Shown one piece after another: positions 9,489 to 18,374 of a stretch of DNA of 64,000 nt (its first letter is position 1; every line of letters starts with the position of its first letter). The stretch spans positions 124,001-188,000 of the forward strand of contig NZ_FTNQ01000001.1 in NCBI RefSeq assembly GCF_900156455.1, in the 5' to 3' direction. The position numbers were made by a program, and so were the translations under genes. The stretch is from Microbacterium sp. RURRCA19A (lineage in GTDB: Bacteria > Actinomycetota > Actinomycetes > Actinomycetales > Microbacteriaceae). The notes beneath the pieces are model-generated. The model saw only the letters and a list, made by a program, of their open reading frames with translations, searched no databases and was not told the origin of the DNA.

Positions 9489-9616
9489 GAATTGACTCAT
9501 TCTAGGGCTGTGCGTCCCGCGCTCCATGTGAAGCCGCCGTCAACTGCGGCGGCTCTGCGCCGACCGCGGGCGCGTGTCGCGGGAATGCCGACGCGCCCGG
9601 CGCCCTTGACCCTCGT

Positions 9617-10645
9617 ATGAAGGCCATCGTCTACTCCACGCCCGGCGACTCGTCCGTCCTCTCGCTCGTCGATCGGGAGATCCCCGAACCCGGTCCGGGT
9701 GAGGTGAGGGTGCGCATCGCCGTCTCCGGCGTCAATCCGACCGATTGGAAGGCGCGCGCCACGGTCGGACGTCCGCTCGTCGCCGACGAGGTCACCCCGA
9801 ACCAGGACGGCGCGGGAACAGTGGATGCCGTGGGCGAGGGGGTCGAGAGTCTCGCCGTCGGTGACCGCGTGTGGATCTACCTGGCCGCGCATCAGCGGCC
9901 GACCGGGACCGCCGCCGAGTACTCCGTCGTCCCCGCGGCGCGCGCGGTGCCGCTCGCCGACGGGGCGTCGTTCGAACTCGGAGCGAGCCTCGGTGTTCCC
10001 GCGATGACGGCGCACCGCGCCCTGACCGTCCACGAGTTCGGGCCCTCGCGGCTGACACCCGGAGCCCTCGACGGCAGGTTCGTCCTCGTGCAGGGCGGCG
10101 CCGGAGCCGTGGGCCACGCGGCGATCCAGCTCGCGGTCTGGGCGGGGGCGACCGTGATCGCGACGGTCAGCAGCGCGGAGAAGGAGAAGCTCGCCCGCGC
10201 GGCCGGTGCGCACCACGTTCTGCGCTACCCGGACGATGCATTGGCCGATGCGATCCGCGATCTCGCCCCGCACGGCGTGGACCACGTCGTCGAGGTGGCG
10301 ATCGCCGAGAACGCCGCACTCGATGTCGAGGTCGTGGCCAACCACGGTTCGATCGGGTACTACGCCGACAACGGTGGCGGAACGTTCACCGCGGCGGTCC
10401 GCGAGAGCTTCGCGAAGAACGTGCGCTGGCAGGGCCTGCTGCTCTACACCGTCGGCGAGGACTCCCTGCTCGCGGCCGCGGAGGACGTCTCGGCCGCCGT
10501 CGCCGACGGGGTGCTGCCCGTGGGCGAATCCGCGGGACTGCCGCTGACATCGTTCGCGCTGGATCAGACGGCCGCGGCGCATGACGCCGTCGAGACAGGC
10601 GAGACGGGAAAGGTGCTCATCCGGGTCACAGACGCCGATGACTGA
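9617..10645 (+). CDS. NADPH:quinone oxidoreductase-like dehydrogenase (MDR superfamily)
   Basis: This 342-residue medium-chain dehydrogenase/reductase resembles quinone oxidoreductase and zeta-crystallin. The N-terminal catalytic domain (about 1-130) holds SGVNPTDWKARA and NQDGAGTVDAVGEGVESLAVGDRVW. The Rossmann domain holds LVQGGAGAVGHAAIQLAVWAGA for NADPH binding. The zinc ligands of true alcohol dehydrogenases are absent. It probably reduces quinones or enones in the cytoplasm; the substrate cannot be told from the sequence. Confidence 0.87.
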   Translation: MKAIVYSTPGDSSVLSLVDREIPEPGPGEVRVRIAVSGVNPTDWKARATVGRPLVADEVTPNQDGAGTVDAVGEGVESLAVGDRVWIYLAAHQRPTGTAAEYSVVPAARAVPLADGASFELGASLGVPAMTAHRALTVHEFGPSRLTPGALDGRFVLVQGGAGAVGHAAIQLAVWAGATVIATVSSAEKEKLARAAGAHHVLRYPDDALADAIRDLAPHGVDHVVEVAIAENAALDVEVVANHGSIGYYADNGGGTFTAAVRESFAKNVRWQGLLLYTVGEDSLLAAAEDVSAAVADGVLPVGESAGLPLTSFALDQTAAAHDAVETGETGKVLIRVTDADD

Positions 10646-10673
10646 CCGTTCTCACTGATTCGGGCTCGGGGAG

Positions 10674-11312
10674 TCACCTCGGCTGACGAGCGAGGATGAG
10701 CGCGCAGGCGCCCAGGGCCGCGCTCGCGAGCGCGAGGGCGACCGTGCTGCCGGCCCGGTGGGCCAGCGCGCCGACGACGGCGCCGGTCACGAGGGCCGCC
10801 CAGAGGAGCAGCGGACGCCGCCACGCCGTCCGGGAACCGCCCGTGACCAGCGATGCGAGCGCGAGACCGAGGCTCACCAGTGTTCCGGTGCTGTAGGTGA
10901 TCGCCACGCGCGCACGGCCATCGGCGAGGAACAGCGTGTTCAGCGCCCCCATCGCGGCGGCGAGGAGACCGGCCCGCCACAGGGTCGCGGACCCGCCGAG
11001 GGCGAGCAGCGCGGCCGAGCCCACGACGACCGCCGCTCCGCCGACGATCCAGGGCCGCGGTCGCGACACGCGCGTGGTGGCGACCCCGCCGGCGGTCACA
11101 CCGGCGACGAAGGCCGCGATGATGCCGACGGACGCGAGCGCGATGAGCGCGCCCGGACCGATCACCTCGACCGCCGCCTGGGTGGAGTTGCCGCTCATGA
11201 ACGACACGAACAGACCGCCGGTGTCGAGGAAGCCGATCGCGTCGACGAACCCCGCGACGGAGGCCAGCGCCCCGGAGACGGCGAGCGAGCCGAGGTCGAC
11301 GTCCTTCATCAC
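10674..11312 (-). CDS. DUF1275 (YoaK-like) membrane protein
   Basis: This 212-residue protein has six hydrophobic segments and the DUF1275 signature: GFVDAIGFLDTGGLFVSFMSGNSTQ near the N-terminus and MGALNTLFLADGRARVAITYSTGTLV in the middle. The family function is unknown. The start could be GTG 11312 or the adjoining ATG 11309; a GAGAGGGG site lies upstream. It is convergent with the quinone oxidoreductase gene. Confidence 0.85.
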   Translation of the reverse strand: MMKDVDLGSLAVSGALASVAGFVDAIGFLDTGGLFVSFMSGNSTQAAVEVIGPGALIALASVGIIAAFVAGVTAGGVATTRVSRPRPWIVGGAAVVVGSAALLALGGSATLWRAGLLAAAMGALNTLFLADGRARVAITYSTGTLVSLGLALASLVTGGSRTAWRRPLLLWAALVTGAVVGALAHRAGSTVALALASAALGACALILARQPR

Positions 11313-11372
11313 GGCATCCCCTCTCGTGTCCCGTCCCGTCTCATCGTGGCGGCGCGGCGCACACGGGCCAAA

Positions 11373-12641
11373 TCAGCGCGTGCGCGGCACGTACCGTGGC
11401 ACCCAGCGGACGAAGCCGACGGCCCCCGCGACGGCGATCACGCCCATCGCCGCGACGGCGACGGGAAGCGAGATCGCCGCGGTCACGAGCGAGATGAGGA
11501 CCGGGGCGATCGCACCGCCGCCGTCGGTGAGCGTGCGCCACGATCCGAGGAAGGCCGCCGGATAGGTCGGCGGGGCGATGTCGGCACCGAGGGTGAGCAG
11601 GATGCCGCTGGACAGGCCGTTGCCGACGCCGAGCACGGCGGCGAACATCGCGAACCACATCGACGCGCTGTCCAGCTCGTGGGTGACGGACAGTGCGAAG
11701 AACCCCGCGCCCATGAGGATCATCGCCGGGAGCGCGGCCCAGAGGCGGCCGAATCGGTCCATGACCTGGCCGCTGGCGTAGAACAGCGCGAAGTCGATCG
11801 CGCCGGAGACGCCCACCACCACGGCGATCGACGAGGCGTCCAGGCCCAGGGAGACCCCCCACAGGGGCAGCACGACCTGGCGAGCCGAGCGGACGGCCGA
11901 GAGCGAGGCGGCGGCCAACCCCAGACGTGCGAGCACCCCCCGGAACCTCCACATCGTGCGGAACACCCCCGTGCGCTCCACCGCGGGGATCGAGCCGGTG
12001 ACGGGTTCGCCGGTGTCCTCGGCATCCACCGCTCCGGAGGCTCCCGTGGGCGGCGCGGCGATCGCGCGCTCCGGATCCGGGCCGAGGAAGACCAGCAGGA
12101 TCGTCGCGACCTGGCACACCGCGAAGAACGCGATCGAGGCCGACTCGTCGCCGAAGATCCCGAGGAGGGCGGCGGAGATGAACGGGCCGACGAACATGCC
12201 GAGGCGGAACGTGCCGCCCAGGAGTGACAGGGCCCGTGCGCGGAAATGCAGCGGAACGCGCGTCGTCATGAACGAGTGTCGGGCGAGGGCGAAGGATGCC
12301 GCGCAGAATCCGATCAGGAACACCGCTGCCGCGAACACGGCGAGCGAGTTCGCGAACACCACGCCGACGAGACCGCCGAGGATGACGATGCCGGCGACGC
12401 CCATGGTGAGGCGCTCTCCGAACCGCGCCACCGCCCACCCCGCCGGGATGTTGCCGCACAGCTGCCCGACCACCAGCGCGGCCGCGATCAGCGCCGCGAG
12501 CGCGACATCCGCGCCCAGACGGCTGGCGATCACCGGGATCAACGGGATCACGGCCCCCTCGCCGAGGGCGAAGAGGAGCGTGGGGCCGTAGATCATCGGT
12601 GCGAAGCGGACCAGCACATCGCGGGGGGAGTCGCTCGTCAT
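11373..12641 (-). CDS. MFS transporter
   Basis: This 422-residue permease has 12 hydrophobic segments. The first loop carries the MFS motif A variant [22 protein letters not shown], and later halves show the usual repeat ([21 protein letters not shown]). The substrate is unknown; exporters of this size are often drug-efflux systems. The start at ATG 12641 is chosen because only 25 bp separate it from prfB on the other strand, and TATCGT lies 7 nt before it. An open frame extends upstream but would overlap prfB. Confidence 0.85.
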   Translation of the reverse strand: MTSDSPRDVLVRFAPMIYGPTLLFALGEGAVIPLIPVIASRLGADVALAALIAAALVVGQLCGNIPAGWAVARFGERLTMGVAGIVILGGLVGVVFANSLAVFAAAVFLIGFCAASFALARHSFMTTRVPLHFRARALSLLGGTFRLGMFVGPFISAALLGIFGDESASIAFFAVCQVATILLVFLGPDPERAIAAPPTGASGAVDAEDTGEPVTGSIPAVERTGVFRTMWRFRGVLARLGLAAASLSAVRSARQVVLPLWGVSLGLDASSIAVVVGVSGAIDFALFYASGQVMDRFGRLWAALPAMILMGAGFFALSVTHELDSASMWFAMFAAVLGVGNGLSSGILLTLGADIAPPTYPAAFLGSWRTLTDGGGAIAPVLISLVTAAISLPVAVAAMGVIAVAGAVGFVRWVPRYVPRTR

Positions 12642-12652
12642 CGTCTCCACGA

Positions 12653-12658
12653 TAGGCT
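12653..12658 (+). promoter_or_regulatory. -10 element of prfB (leaderless)
   Basis: TAGGCT, 8 nt before the prfB ATG. It lies inside the 25-bp gap between two divergent start codons. Confidence 0.6.
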
Positions 12659-12666
12659 GGAGTGTC

Positions 12667-13779
12667 ATGCTCGAACTGGACCTTGCCGCCGACATCCAGG
12701 CGCTGCGCTCGACCTTCGCCGATATTCAGGCCGTGGTCGACGTCGACGCACTCACCGCCGACATCGAACGCCTGAACGAAGAGGCGGGCGCTCCCGACCT
12801 CTGGGACGACGTCGACAACGCCCAGAAGGTCACCAGCCGCCTCAGCCACCGTCAGGCCGAGCTCAAGCGCATCACCGAGATCGAGCAGCGTCTCGACGAC
12901 CTCGAGGTGCTCGTCGAGCTCGCCAACGAGATGGAGGACGAGGAGTCCGCCGACGAGGCGCGCAAAGAACTCGCGTCGCTCCGCGACGTGATCGGCCAGC
13001 TCGAGGTGCAGACCCTCCTCGACGGCGAGTACGACGCGCGATCCGCGGTCGTCACGATCCGCTCCGGCGCGGGCGGCGACGACGCGACCGACTTCGCCGA
13101 GATGCTCCTGCGCATGTACCTGCGCTGGGCCGAGCGTCACAAGTACCCCGTCAAGGTCATGGACACCTCCTACGCCGAGGGCGCGGGGATCAAGTCGGCC
13201 ACGTTCGAGATCGACGTCCCCTACGCCTACGGCACGCTGTCGGTCGAGGCCGGTACCCACCGCCTCGCGCGCATCAGCCCGTTCGGCGGCGCCGACAAGC
13301 GTCAGACCAGCTTCGCCGCCGTCGAGGTCATCCCCGTCATGGAAGAGGCCGTCGAGGTCGAGGTCCCCGAAGGCGACATCCGCGTCGACGTGTTCCGCTC
13401 GTCGGGCCCCGGCGGCCAGTCGGTCAACACGACCGACTCCGCCGTGCGCATCACGCACATCCCGACCGGGCTCGTCGTCTCGATGCAGAACGAGAAGTCG
13501 CAGATCCAGAACCGCGCCGCCGCCATGCGCGTCCTGCAGACCCGCCTGCTGCTGCTCAAGCGTGAAGAAGAGGCGGCCAAGAAGAAGGAGCTCGCGGGCA
13601 CGATCACCGCGAGCTGGGGCGATCAGATGCGCTCCTACTTCCTCTACGGCCAGCAGCTGGTGAAAGACCTCCGCACCGGATACGAGGTCGGCAACCCCGC
13701 GGTCGTCTTCGACGGCGACCTGGACGGCCTCATCGCGGCCGGCATCCGCTGGCGCAAGCGCAAGGACGACGACGACTGA
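12667..13779 (+). CDS. prfB: Peptide chain release factor 2
   Basis: RF2 reads UGA and UAA stop codons and triggers peptide release on the ribosome. The 370 residues are full length. The stop-codon-reading tripeptide Ser204-Pro205-Phe206 and the catalytic Gly249-Gly250-Gln251 (in GPGGQSVN) are both present. The reading frame is continuous, so the autoregulatory +1 frameshift found near codon 25 in many bacteria is absent here. It starts a run (prfB, ftsE, ftsX, smpB) conserved across actinobacteria. Confidence 0.97.
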   Translation: MLELDLAADIQALRSTFADIQAVVDVDALTADIERLNEEAGAPDLWDDVDNAQKVTSRLSHRQAELKRITEIEQRLDDLEVLVELANEMEDEESADEARKELASLRDVIGQLEVQTLLDGEYDARSAVVTIRSGAGGDDATDFAEMLLRMYLRWAERHKYPVKVMDTSYAEGAGIKSATFEIDVPYAYGTLSVEAGTHRLARISPFGGADKRQTSFAAVEVIPVMEEAVEVEVPEGDIRVDVFRSSGPGGQSVNTTDSAVRITHIPTGLVVSMQNEKSQIQNRAAAMRVLQTRLLLLKREEEAAKKKELAGTITASWGDQMRSYFLYGQQLVKDLRTGYEVGNPAVVFDGDLDGLIAAGIRWRKRKDDDD

Positions 13780-13782
13780 GTG

Positions 13783-13808
13783 ATGGATGCCACGGGCGTG
13801 GCATCCAT
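13783..13808. terminator. Hairpin after prfB built from paired GGATGCC motifs
   Basis: ATGGATGCCACG and CGTGGCATCCAT form a perfect 12-bp stem with a GG loop, starting 3 bp after the prfB stop. There is no U tract. The stem contains the over-represented heptamer in both orientations. Confidence 0.6.
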
Positions 13809-13866
13809 AGGACTCTCGCGGTTTCGCGACCCGGCGCGTCCTGTCGGACTGGGCGGGCCGCGCGCT

Positions 13867-13872
13867 TAGGCT
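13867..13872 (+). promoter_or_regulatory. -10 element of ftsE
   Basis: TAGGCT, 9 nt before the ftsE ATG. Confidence 0.55.
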
Positions 13873-13881
13873 CGTCGAGCC

Positions 13882-14874
13882 ATGATCCGGTTCGAGAACG
13901 TCACCAAGCGGTATCGCGGCACCACGAGACCGGCGTTGAACGCCGTCGACTTCGAGGTGCAGCGCGGAGAGTTCGTCTTCCTCGTGGGAGCCTCCGGCTC
14001 CGGGAAGTCGTCGTGCCTGCAGCTCATCCTGCGGGCCGAGACACCCAGCGAGGGGAGGGTCGTCGTCCTCGGGCGCGACCTGCGCACGCTGTCGAACCGG
14101 AAGGTGCCCTATTTCCGGCGTCACATCGGTTCGGTGTTCCAGGACTTCCGGCTGCTGCCCAACAAGACGGTCCACCAGAACGTCGCGTTCACGCTGCAGG
14201 TCACAGGGGCTTCCCGCGGCTTCATCCAGCAGGCCGTGCCCGAGGTGCTCGCGCTCGTGGGCCTCGACGGCAAGGAGAAGCGCCTGCCGCACGAGCTGTC
14301 CGGCGGTGAGCAGCAGCGCGTCGCGATCGCGCGCGCCCTCGTGAACCGCCCCCAGGTGCTGCTCGCCGACGAGCCGACCGGAAACCTGGATCCCGGCACG
14401 TCCATCGACATCATGCAGCTCTTGGCTCGCATCAACGCCGGCGGCACGACCGTGGTCATGGCCACGCACGAGGCCGGCTTCGTCGACCAGATGCAGCGCC
14501 GCGTGATCGAGCTCCGCAACGGCGAGATGGTCCGTGACGAGCGGCGCGGCGGCTACGGCGACACGTCCGGACTGCCCCGGCTCGCCCCCGAGGTCGAGAA
14601 GGGCGCGGCGGCGGTCGCCGCCCTGACGGCCGTCCTCGAGGTGCAGCGCGAGGTCGCGCACATCACCGGTGCCGTCGAGCCGCTGAACCTCGAGGAAGCC
14701 CAGCGCGTCGAGGCGGAACGCGCCGCGACGGCGTCCGAGACGGCGCCCGAGCCCCCGACGCACACGCGATCGGTGCCCGTCACGACTCCCGACGTCGATG
14801 CGCTCGGCCTCGCCGACCGCCTCGGCCTCGCCGACAAGAACGATCGCGACGACGAAGTGGGACCCACCTCATGA
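13882..14874 (+). CDS. ftsE: Cell division ATP-binding protein FtsE
   Basis: FtsE is the ABC-type ATPase that, with FtsX, controls peptidoglycan hydrolases at the septum. The ABC domain (about 1-225) has Walker [10 protein letters not shown] (Lys42), the signature [15 protein letters not shown] and Walker [13 protein letters not shown]. The protein is 330 residues, about 100 longer than the usual 220-230; the extra C-terminal part is Ala/Glu-rich and looks disordered, ending in a charged [17 protein letters not shown] tail. The stop overlaps the ftsX start (ATGA), so the two are translationally coupled. Confidence 0.95.
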   Translation: MIRFENVTKRYRGTTRPALNAVDFEVQRGEFVFLVGASGSGKSSCLQLILRAETPSEGRVVVLGRDLRTLSNRKVPYFRRHIGSVFQDFRLLPNKTVHQNVAFTLQVTGASRGFIQQAVPEVLALVGLDGKEKRLPHELSGGEQQRVAIARALVNRPQVLLADEPTGNLDPGTSIDIMQLLARINAGGTTVVMATHEAGFVDQMQRRVIELRNGEMVRDERRGGYGDTSGLPRLAPEVEKGAAAVAALTAVLEVQREVAHITGAVEPLNLEEAQRVEAERAATASETAPEPPTHTRSVPVTTPDVDALGLADRLGLADKNDRDDEVGPTS

Positions 14875-15788
14875 GATTCGGTCTCATCCTCTCGGAGGCG
14901 TTCTCCGGCTTGCGTCGCAACGCCTCGATGGTCATCTCCGTCATCCTGGTCACGTTCGTCTCCCTCACGTTCGTCGGCGCCGCCATGCTCATGCAGATGC
15001 AGATCGGCAAGATGCAGTCGTACTGGGCCGATCGCGCTCAGGTCGCCGTCTTCATGTGCTCCACGGTCTCCGACAAGCCGTCATGCGCGGCGGGCGAGGC
15101 CGCCAGTCAGGATCAGATCGACCAGGTTCAGGCGACGCTCGAGGGCCCTTCGCTGGCCCCGCTGATCCGCAACTTCACCTTCCAGACCAGCGATCAGGCG
15201 TTCGAGAACGCGAAGGGTCTGCTGTCCGCCGACATCGCGGACGTCGTCACGGCCGACCAGTTCAACGCGACCTTCAGCATCAACCTGGTCGATCAGAGCC
15301 AGTCGGACGTGATCGCCGAGGCCTTCAGCAACCAGGCCGGCGTCGAGGAGGTCACCGACCAGATGCAGTACCTGGAGCCGCTGTTCCAGACGCTGACCGT
15401 CGCGACCTATGTCGCCGTCGGTATCGCCGGTCTGATGCTCATCGCCGCGGTGCTGCTGATCGCCACCACGATCCGTCTGTCGGCCTTCGCCCGCCGGCGG
15501 GAACTCGGCATCATGCGACTCGTGGGCGCGTCGAACAGGTTCATCCAGACGCCGTTCGTGCTCGAGGGTGTGCTGGCCGCGCTGATCGGTTCGGCTCTCG
15601 CGAGCGTCGCCGTCTGGGGGATCGTCGAGGTCGGAGTCAACCAGTACCTGCGTGATCGGATCTCGTTCATCACCTCGTGGGTGGGGGTGTCGGACATCGC
15701 GATCGTGGTGCCGGTGATCATCGTTCTGGGCGTGCTGTTGGCGGCGCTGAGCGCGAGCTTCGCGATCCGCCGCTGGCTGCGCGCCTGA
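14871..15788 (+). CDS. ftsX: Cell division protein FtsX
   Basis: FtsX is the membrane partner of FtsE and passes ATP hydrolysis to an extracellular peptidoglycan hydrolase. The 305 residues have the FtsX layout: a first membrane segment at about 22-45, a large extracytoplasmic domain (about 45-170) and three more membrane segments, with the [22 protein letters not shown] coupling loop between segments two and three. Two cysteines in the external domain ([15 protein letters not shown]) could form a disulfide. It overlaps ftsE by four bases. Confidence 0.95.
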   Translation: MRFGLILSEAFSGLRRNASMVISVILVTFVSLTFVGAAMLMQMQIGKMQSYWADRAQVAVFMCSTVSDKPSCAAGEAASQDQIDQVQATLEGPSLAPLIRNFTFQTSDQAFENAKGLLSADIADVVTADQFNATFSINLVDQSQSDVIAEAFSNQAGVEEVTDQMQYLEPLFQTLTVATYVAVGIAGLMLIAAVLLIATTIRLSAFARRRELGIMRLVGASNRFIQTPFVLEGVLAALIGSALASVAVWGIVEVGVNQYLRDRISFITSWVGVSDIAIVVPVIIVLGVLLAALSASFAIRRWLRA

Positions 15789-15793
15789 TCGCG

Positions 15794-15799
15794 TAGACT
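15794..15799 (+). promoter_or_regulatory. -10 element upstream of smpB
   Basis: TAGACT, about 40 nt before the smpB start. This transcript would have a short leader with the AGGAGG ribosome site at 15826-15832. Confidence 0.45.
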
Positions 15800-15839
15800 G
15801 ACAGGCTCTGTGTGCCCGGAATCATGAGGAGGTGGCACC

Positions 15840-16316
15840 ATGCCTCGTGAGCAGGGTGAGAAGCTCATCGCGTCGAACAAGAAGGCGCGTCACGACTACG
15901 CCATCGAGAAGACGTACGAAGCCGGCCTGGTTCTGACGGGCACCGAGGTGAAGTCGCTGCGCCAGGGGCGCGCGAACCTCACCGACGGTTACGCCTACAT
16001 CGACGGCGGTCAGGCCTACCTCGACGCCGTCCACATCCCGGAGTATTCGCAGGGGCACTGGACGAACCACTCGGCCAAGCGCACGCGCAAGCTCCTGCTG
16101 CACAAGGACGAGATCGTCAAGCTGTCGCACGCGGTGGCCGCGGGCGGCTACACGCTCGTCCCGCTGCGCCTGTACTTCCTGGACGGTCGCGCGAAGGTCG
16201 AGATCGCGGTCGCGAAGGGCAAGCGCGAGTTCGAGAAGCGTCAGACGATCCGCGAGCGCGAAGACAAGCGCGAGGCCGAACGCGCCATGCGGACGAAGAA
16301 CCGCCTGGGGGAGTGA
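15840..16316 (+). CDS. smpB: SsrA-binding protein SmpB
   Basis: SmpB binds the tRNA-like part of tmRNA and delivers it to stalled ribosomes in trans-translation. The 158 residues have the family core [45 protein letters not shown], noted here by position 10-54, and the basic C-terminal tail ([18 protein letters not shown]) that enters the mRNA channel. It has a strong AGGAGG site. Its RNA partner ssrA lies about 780 bp downstream. Confidence 0.97.
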   Translation: MPREQGEKLIASNKKARHDYAIEKTYEAGLVLTGTEVKSLRQGRANLTDGYAYIDGGQAYLDAVHIPEYSQGHWTNHSAKRTRKLLLHKDEIVKLSHAVAAGGYTLVPLRLYFLDGRAKVEIAVAKGKREFEKRQTIREREDKREAERAMRTKNRLGE

Positions 16317-16319
16317 CCC

Positions 16320-16967
16320 TCACTCGGCGAGGAAGCGCCCCTCGACGGTGGCGCTCACGACGAGCTCCGGCGGTTGCAGGCTGAACGACGGACCGGTGTC
16401 GGCCTTGGCGAACATCATCCGGGATGCGGCGGCCTCCGGCCGGGATTCCAGCAGTCCGGCATCCGCGATCTCGACGGCGGTGACGGATGCCAGCCCCAGC
16501 GCCTCCGCGTAGGCGGCGGCCCGGTCCACGGCGACCTGGACGGCTGCGGCGGCCACCCTGCGCTCGACCGCGACACGGGTGTCGCGCGCGAGGCGCCAGT
16601 CCACCGCCGTGACCTGCACGTCGTCGGACTCTGCGACGTCGCCGAGCCACCACGACAGCGCGCCGGCGTCGGTGAAGGTCGCCGACAGCTCGACGCTGGC
16701 GTGGTGCACCAGCGGCAGCTGCACGCCCTCGTTGTTCCACGGACGGTCGGACCACACCGACACGCGGGCGCTCGACCACTCCGACACCTCGCCGGAGCGC
16801 AGGTGCGCGACCAGCCCGTCCTGAACGGATGCCGCCCGCTCCTGCGCCCGTTCCACCAGGGGACCCCGCGAGGGTCCGTCCGTGGACACGGTGACGCGCA
16901 CCGCCGCTTCCTCGGCGCGGACGCGCGTTTCGCTCTCGCCCCGCACGGTGATGGTGACCTGACTCAT
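16320..16967 (-). CDS. SIMPL domain protein (DUF541), cytoplasmic form
   Basis: This 215-residue protein has the SIMPL/DUF541 fold from end to end: MSQVTITVRGESETRVRAEEA at the start, a middle segment (VQVAVDRAAAYAEALGLASV) matching the family's predicted helix, and the closing PPELVVSATVEGRFLAE. Most relatives are periplasmic or membrane-anchored, but this one has no signal peptide. Function is unknown. A -10 hexamer lies 6 nt before the ATG. It faces smpB and sits between smpB and ssrA. Confidence 0.8.
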   Translation of the reverse strand: MSQVTITVRGESETRVRAEEAAVRVTVSTDGPSRGPLVERAQERAASVQDGLVAHLRSGEVSEWSSARVSVWSDRPWNNEGVQLPLVHHASVELSATFTDAGALSWWLGDVAESDDVQVTAVDWRLARDTRVAVERRVAAAAVQVAVDRAAAYAEALGLASVTAVEIADAGLLESRPEAAASRMMFAKADTGPSFSLQPPELVVSATVEGRFLAE

Positions 16968-16973
16968 GCGGCG

Positions 16974-16979
16974 AGCCTA
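16974..16979 (-). promoter_or_regulatory. -10 element of the SIMPL gene (leaderless)
   Basis: TAGGCT on the minus strand, 6 nt before the ATG at 16967. Confidence 0.65.
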
Positions 16980-17018
16980 GGGGAGTGGTGCGGAATGGCC
17001 CAGGGTGCGCATCCGTTG

Positions 17019-17024
17019 TAGACT
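17019..17024 (+). promoter_or_regulatory. Possible -10 element of ssrA
   Basis: TAGACT about 75 nt before the mature tmRNA 5' end. If used, the precursor has a leader of about 70 nt to be removed by RNase P. Confidence 0.4.
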
Positions 17025-17098
17025 GTGATGCTCGGGTGTTTCGGCATCCGATTGGCAAGTCAACAGTGTGACGATGGTCGCTCCTTCACGGAGTTCCC

Positions 17099-17465
17099 GG
17101 GGCTGATCGGTTTCGACAGCGCCTGCGAACCCGCGAGAAGCGGGCCGAGGATGTGGGGTTATCTCGTAAACGCTCCCTGCAAAACAATAAGTGCCGATGC
17201 TAAGCGCACTGACTTCGCCCTCGCTGCCTAAGCGAGCCCGATAGTCCGTCAGACCGTGTGTGACCCCGCCACGGATCCTGGCGTCATTTAGGGGTCTTGC
17301 TGCGTGATGGCGTCTGGACGTCACGCGGGACTCTTCCCAGGCTGGGCTTGTCGACTTAGGTGTCTGTGACAAAGGTCGGAGCCGAGCAGAACGTCTGCAC
17401 AGACTGCGCCCGGAGAAAACGCGGAGACCCAGCGTTGGACGGGGGTTCGATTCCCCCCAGCTCCA
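17099..17465 (+). ncRNA. ssrA: Transfer-messenger RNA (tmRNA)
   Basis: tmRNA rescues stalled ribosomes and tags the nascent peptide for proteolysis. The 5' end GGGGCTGATCGGTTTCGACAG and the 3' end with a T-arm (GGGGGTTCGATTCCCCCC) and CAGCTCC are hallmarks; the two ends pair as an acceptor stem. The tag frame ends at TAA 17229-17231. The probable tag is ADAKRTDFALAA, with the resume codon GCC at 17193; the ALAA end is typical. Pseudoknot-rich sequence fills 17232-17440. The CCA is not encoded. Confidence 0.95.
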
Positions 17466-17481
17466 CGAACCATCGTCACCG

Positions 17482-17520
17482 GAGAAACCCTCGCCCGCAT
17501 CTCGCGGGCGGGGGTTTCTC
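17482..17520. terminator. Bidirectional terminator between ssrA and the yaeQ-like gene
   Basis: GAGAAACCC-T-CGCCCGC pairs with GCGGGCG-G-GGGTTTCTC around a 5-nt loop, giving a 16-17 bp stem. It lies between convergent genes and touches the stop codon of the minus-strand gene. Confidence 0.75.
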
Positions 17521-18059
17521 TATGCCGCGGGGCGCGTGTGCACGTCGCTCTCGCCCGAGGCGTCGTTCAGCTCGAGGTACACGCGGCCCTCGGTGCGCGT
17601 GAGGGTCGCGGTGTTGCGGCGCTCGATCGCCGCCGCCATCTTCTCGACGAACCCCGCATCGAACGAGTGCAGCAGAACGTCGTCGCCGCGGTGGATCCGC
17701 TTGCCCGCCCAGGGTGCGGCGACCTTCTCGGGGTCGCGGTGGGTGTACACCGCGACCCGCTCGGCCTTCATGCTGCCGGTGTGGAGGCGGGCGGCATCCG
17801 GTGCTCCGACCTCGATCCAGGCCACGAGGGCCCCGGTCAGGTCGCGCACCATCACGGCGGGTTCGTCGGTCGCGGAGACGCCCTCGCTGAAGGCGATGCC
17901 GTCCTCGTACTCGAGGCAGTACGCGAGCACGCGCGTGAGCATGTAGGGGTCGGTCTCGGAGGGATGCCGAGCGACCCGGAGCTGCAGTTCGTCGTACACG
18001 CCGCGATCGACGTCCGAGAGCTGCACCGTGAACGTGTGAATGGTCGCGCCGATAGCCAC
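17520..18059 (-). CDS. YaeQ family protein
   Basis: This 179-residue protein matches the YaeQ family (about 180 residues): it begins VAIGATIHTFTVQLSDVDRGVYDELQLRVARHPSETDPYMLTRVLAYCLEYEDGI, cited by position 1-55, and later has IEVGAPDAARLHTGSMKAERVAVYTHRDP. The fold is nuclease-like, but no activity is established. The frame is open far upstream; the GTG at 18059 is chosen because family alignments begin there and TAGGCT lies 8 nt before it. Confidence 0.85.
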   Translation of the reverse strand: MAIGATIHTFTVQLSDVDRGVYDELQLRVARHPSETDPYMLTRVLAYCLEYEDGIAFSEGVSATDEPAVMVRDLTGALVAWIEVGAPDAARLHTGSMKAERVAVYTHRDPEKVAAPWAGKRIHRGDDVLLHSFDAGFVEKMAAAIERRNTATLTRTEGRVYLELNDASGESDVHTRPAA

Positions 18060-18067
18060 GACGACCG

Positions 18068-18073
18068 AGCCTA
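18068..18073 (-). promoter_or_regulatory. -10 element of the yaeQ-like gene (leaderless)
   Basis: TAGGCT on the minus strand, 8 nt before GTG 18059. Confidence 0.55.
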
Positions 18074-18107
18074 CGCGACCGGCTTGCCGGCCACTGCGCT
18101 CGCGACC

Positions 18108-18113
18108 TACCGT
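18108..18113 (+). promoter_or_regulatory. -10 element of the 84-residue protein gene
   Basis: TACCGT, 6 nt before the ATG at 18120. Confidence 0.45.
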
Positions 18114-18119
18114 CGGAGC

Positions 18120-18374
18120 ATGTCCGATCCCCGTACCCAGCGCATCGACGTCGGCCCGTTCCAGCTCGCCCCGGACGCCGAGGGTGCGCGGTGGCGCGCC
18201 GTCGCCTCCGACGGCTCCTCGGCGCCGGTCGGCGGATGGAGCGACTGGGTCGCGCTGTCGCAGCGGATCCTGCAGCTCGACGGCCTCTGGCGCGAGCGCG
18301 AGGCGCGGGGCGACGCGTGGGATCAGGGGCACGCGGCATCCGGATCCGTCGACGCGGCCAATCCCTATCGCTGA
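18120..18374 (+). CDS. Hypothetical protein, 84 residues
   Basis: A small soluble protein with no recognised family. It is rich in charged residues and tryptophan: DVGPFQLAPDAEGARWRAVA, then VGGWSDWVALSQRILQLDGLWREREARGDAW. A helical segment at about 42-65 is likely. The start is supported by a -10-like TACCGT with leaderless spacing, but there is no ribosome site. It is divergent from the yaeQ-like gene and overlaps the 3' end of the convergent lipoprotein gene by about 10 bp. Confidence 0.6.
   Translation: MSDPRTQRIDVGPFQLAPDAEGARWRAVASDGSSAPVGGWSDWVALSQRILQLDGLWREREARGDAWDQGHAASGSVDAANPYR

Noticed and set aside
12642..12695. Longer start for the MFS gene at 12695
   Set aside because: It would overlap the prfB start. 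The ATG at 12641 has promoter spacing and begins just before the first membrane segment.
12667..12760. Programmed frameshift in prfB
   Set aside because: The frame is continuous from the ATG, with no in-frame UGA near codon 25.
11341..14763. 1140-codon minus-strand frame spanning the MFS gene to ftsE
   Set aside because: It crosses prfB and ftsE in antisense, with a His/Asp/Val/Gly/Leu-rich shadow composition. The real genes on the other strand have conserved motifs.
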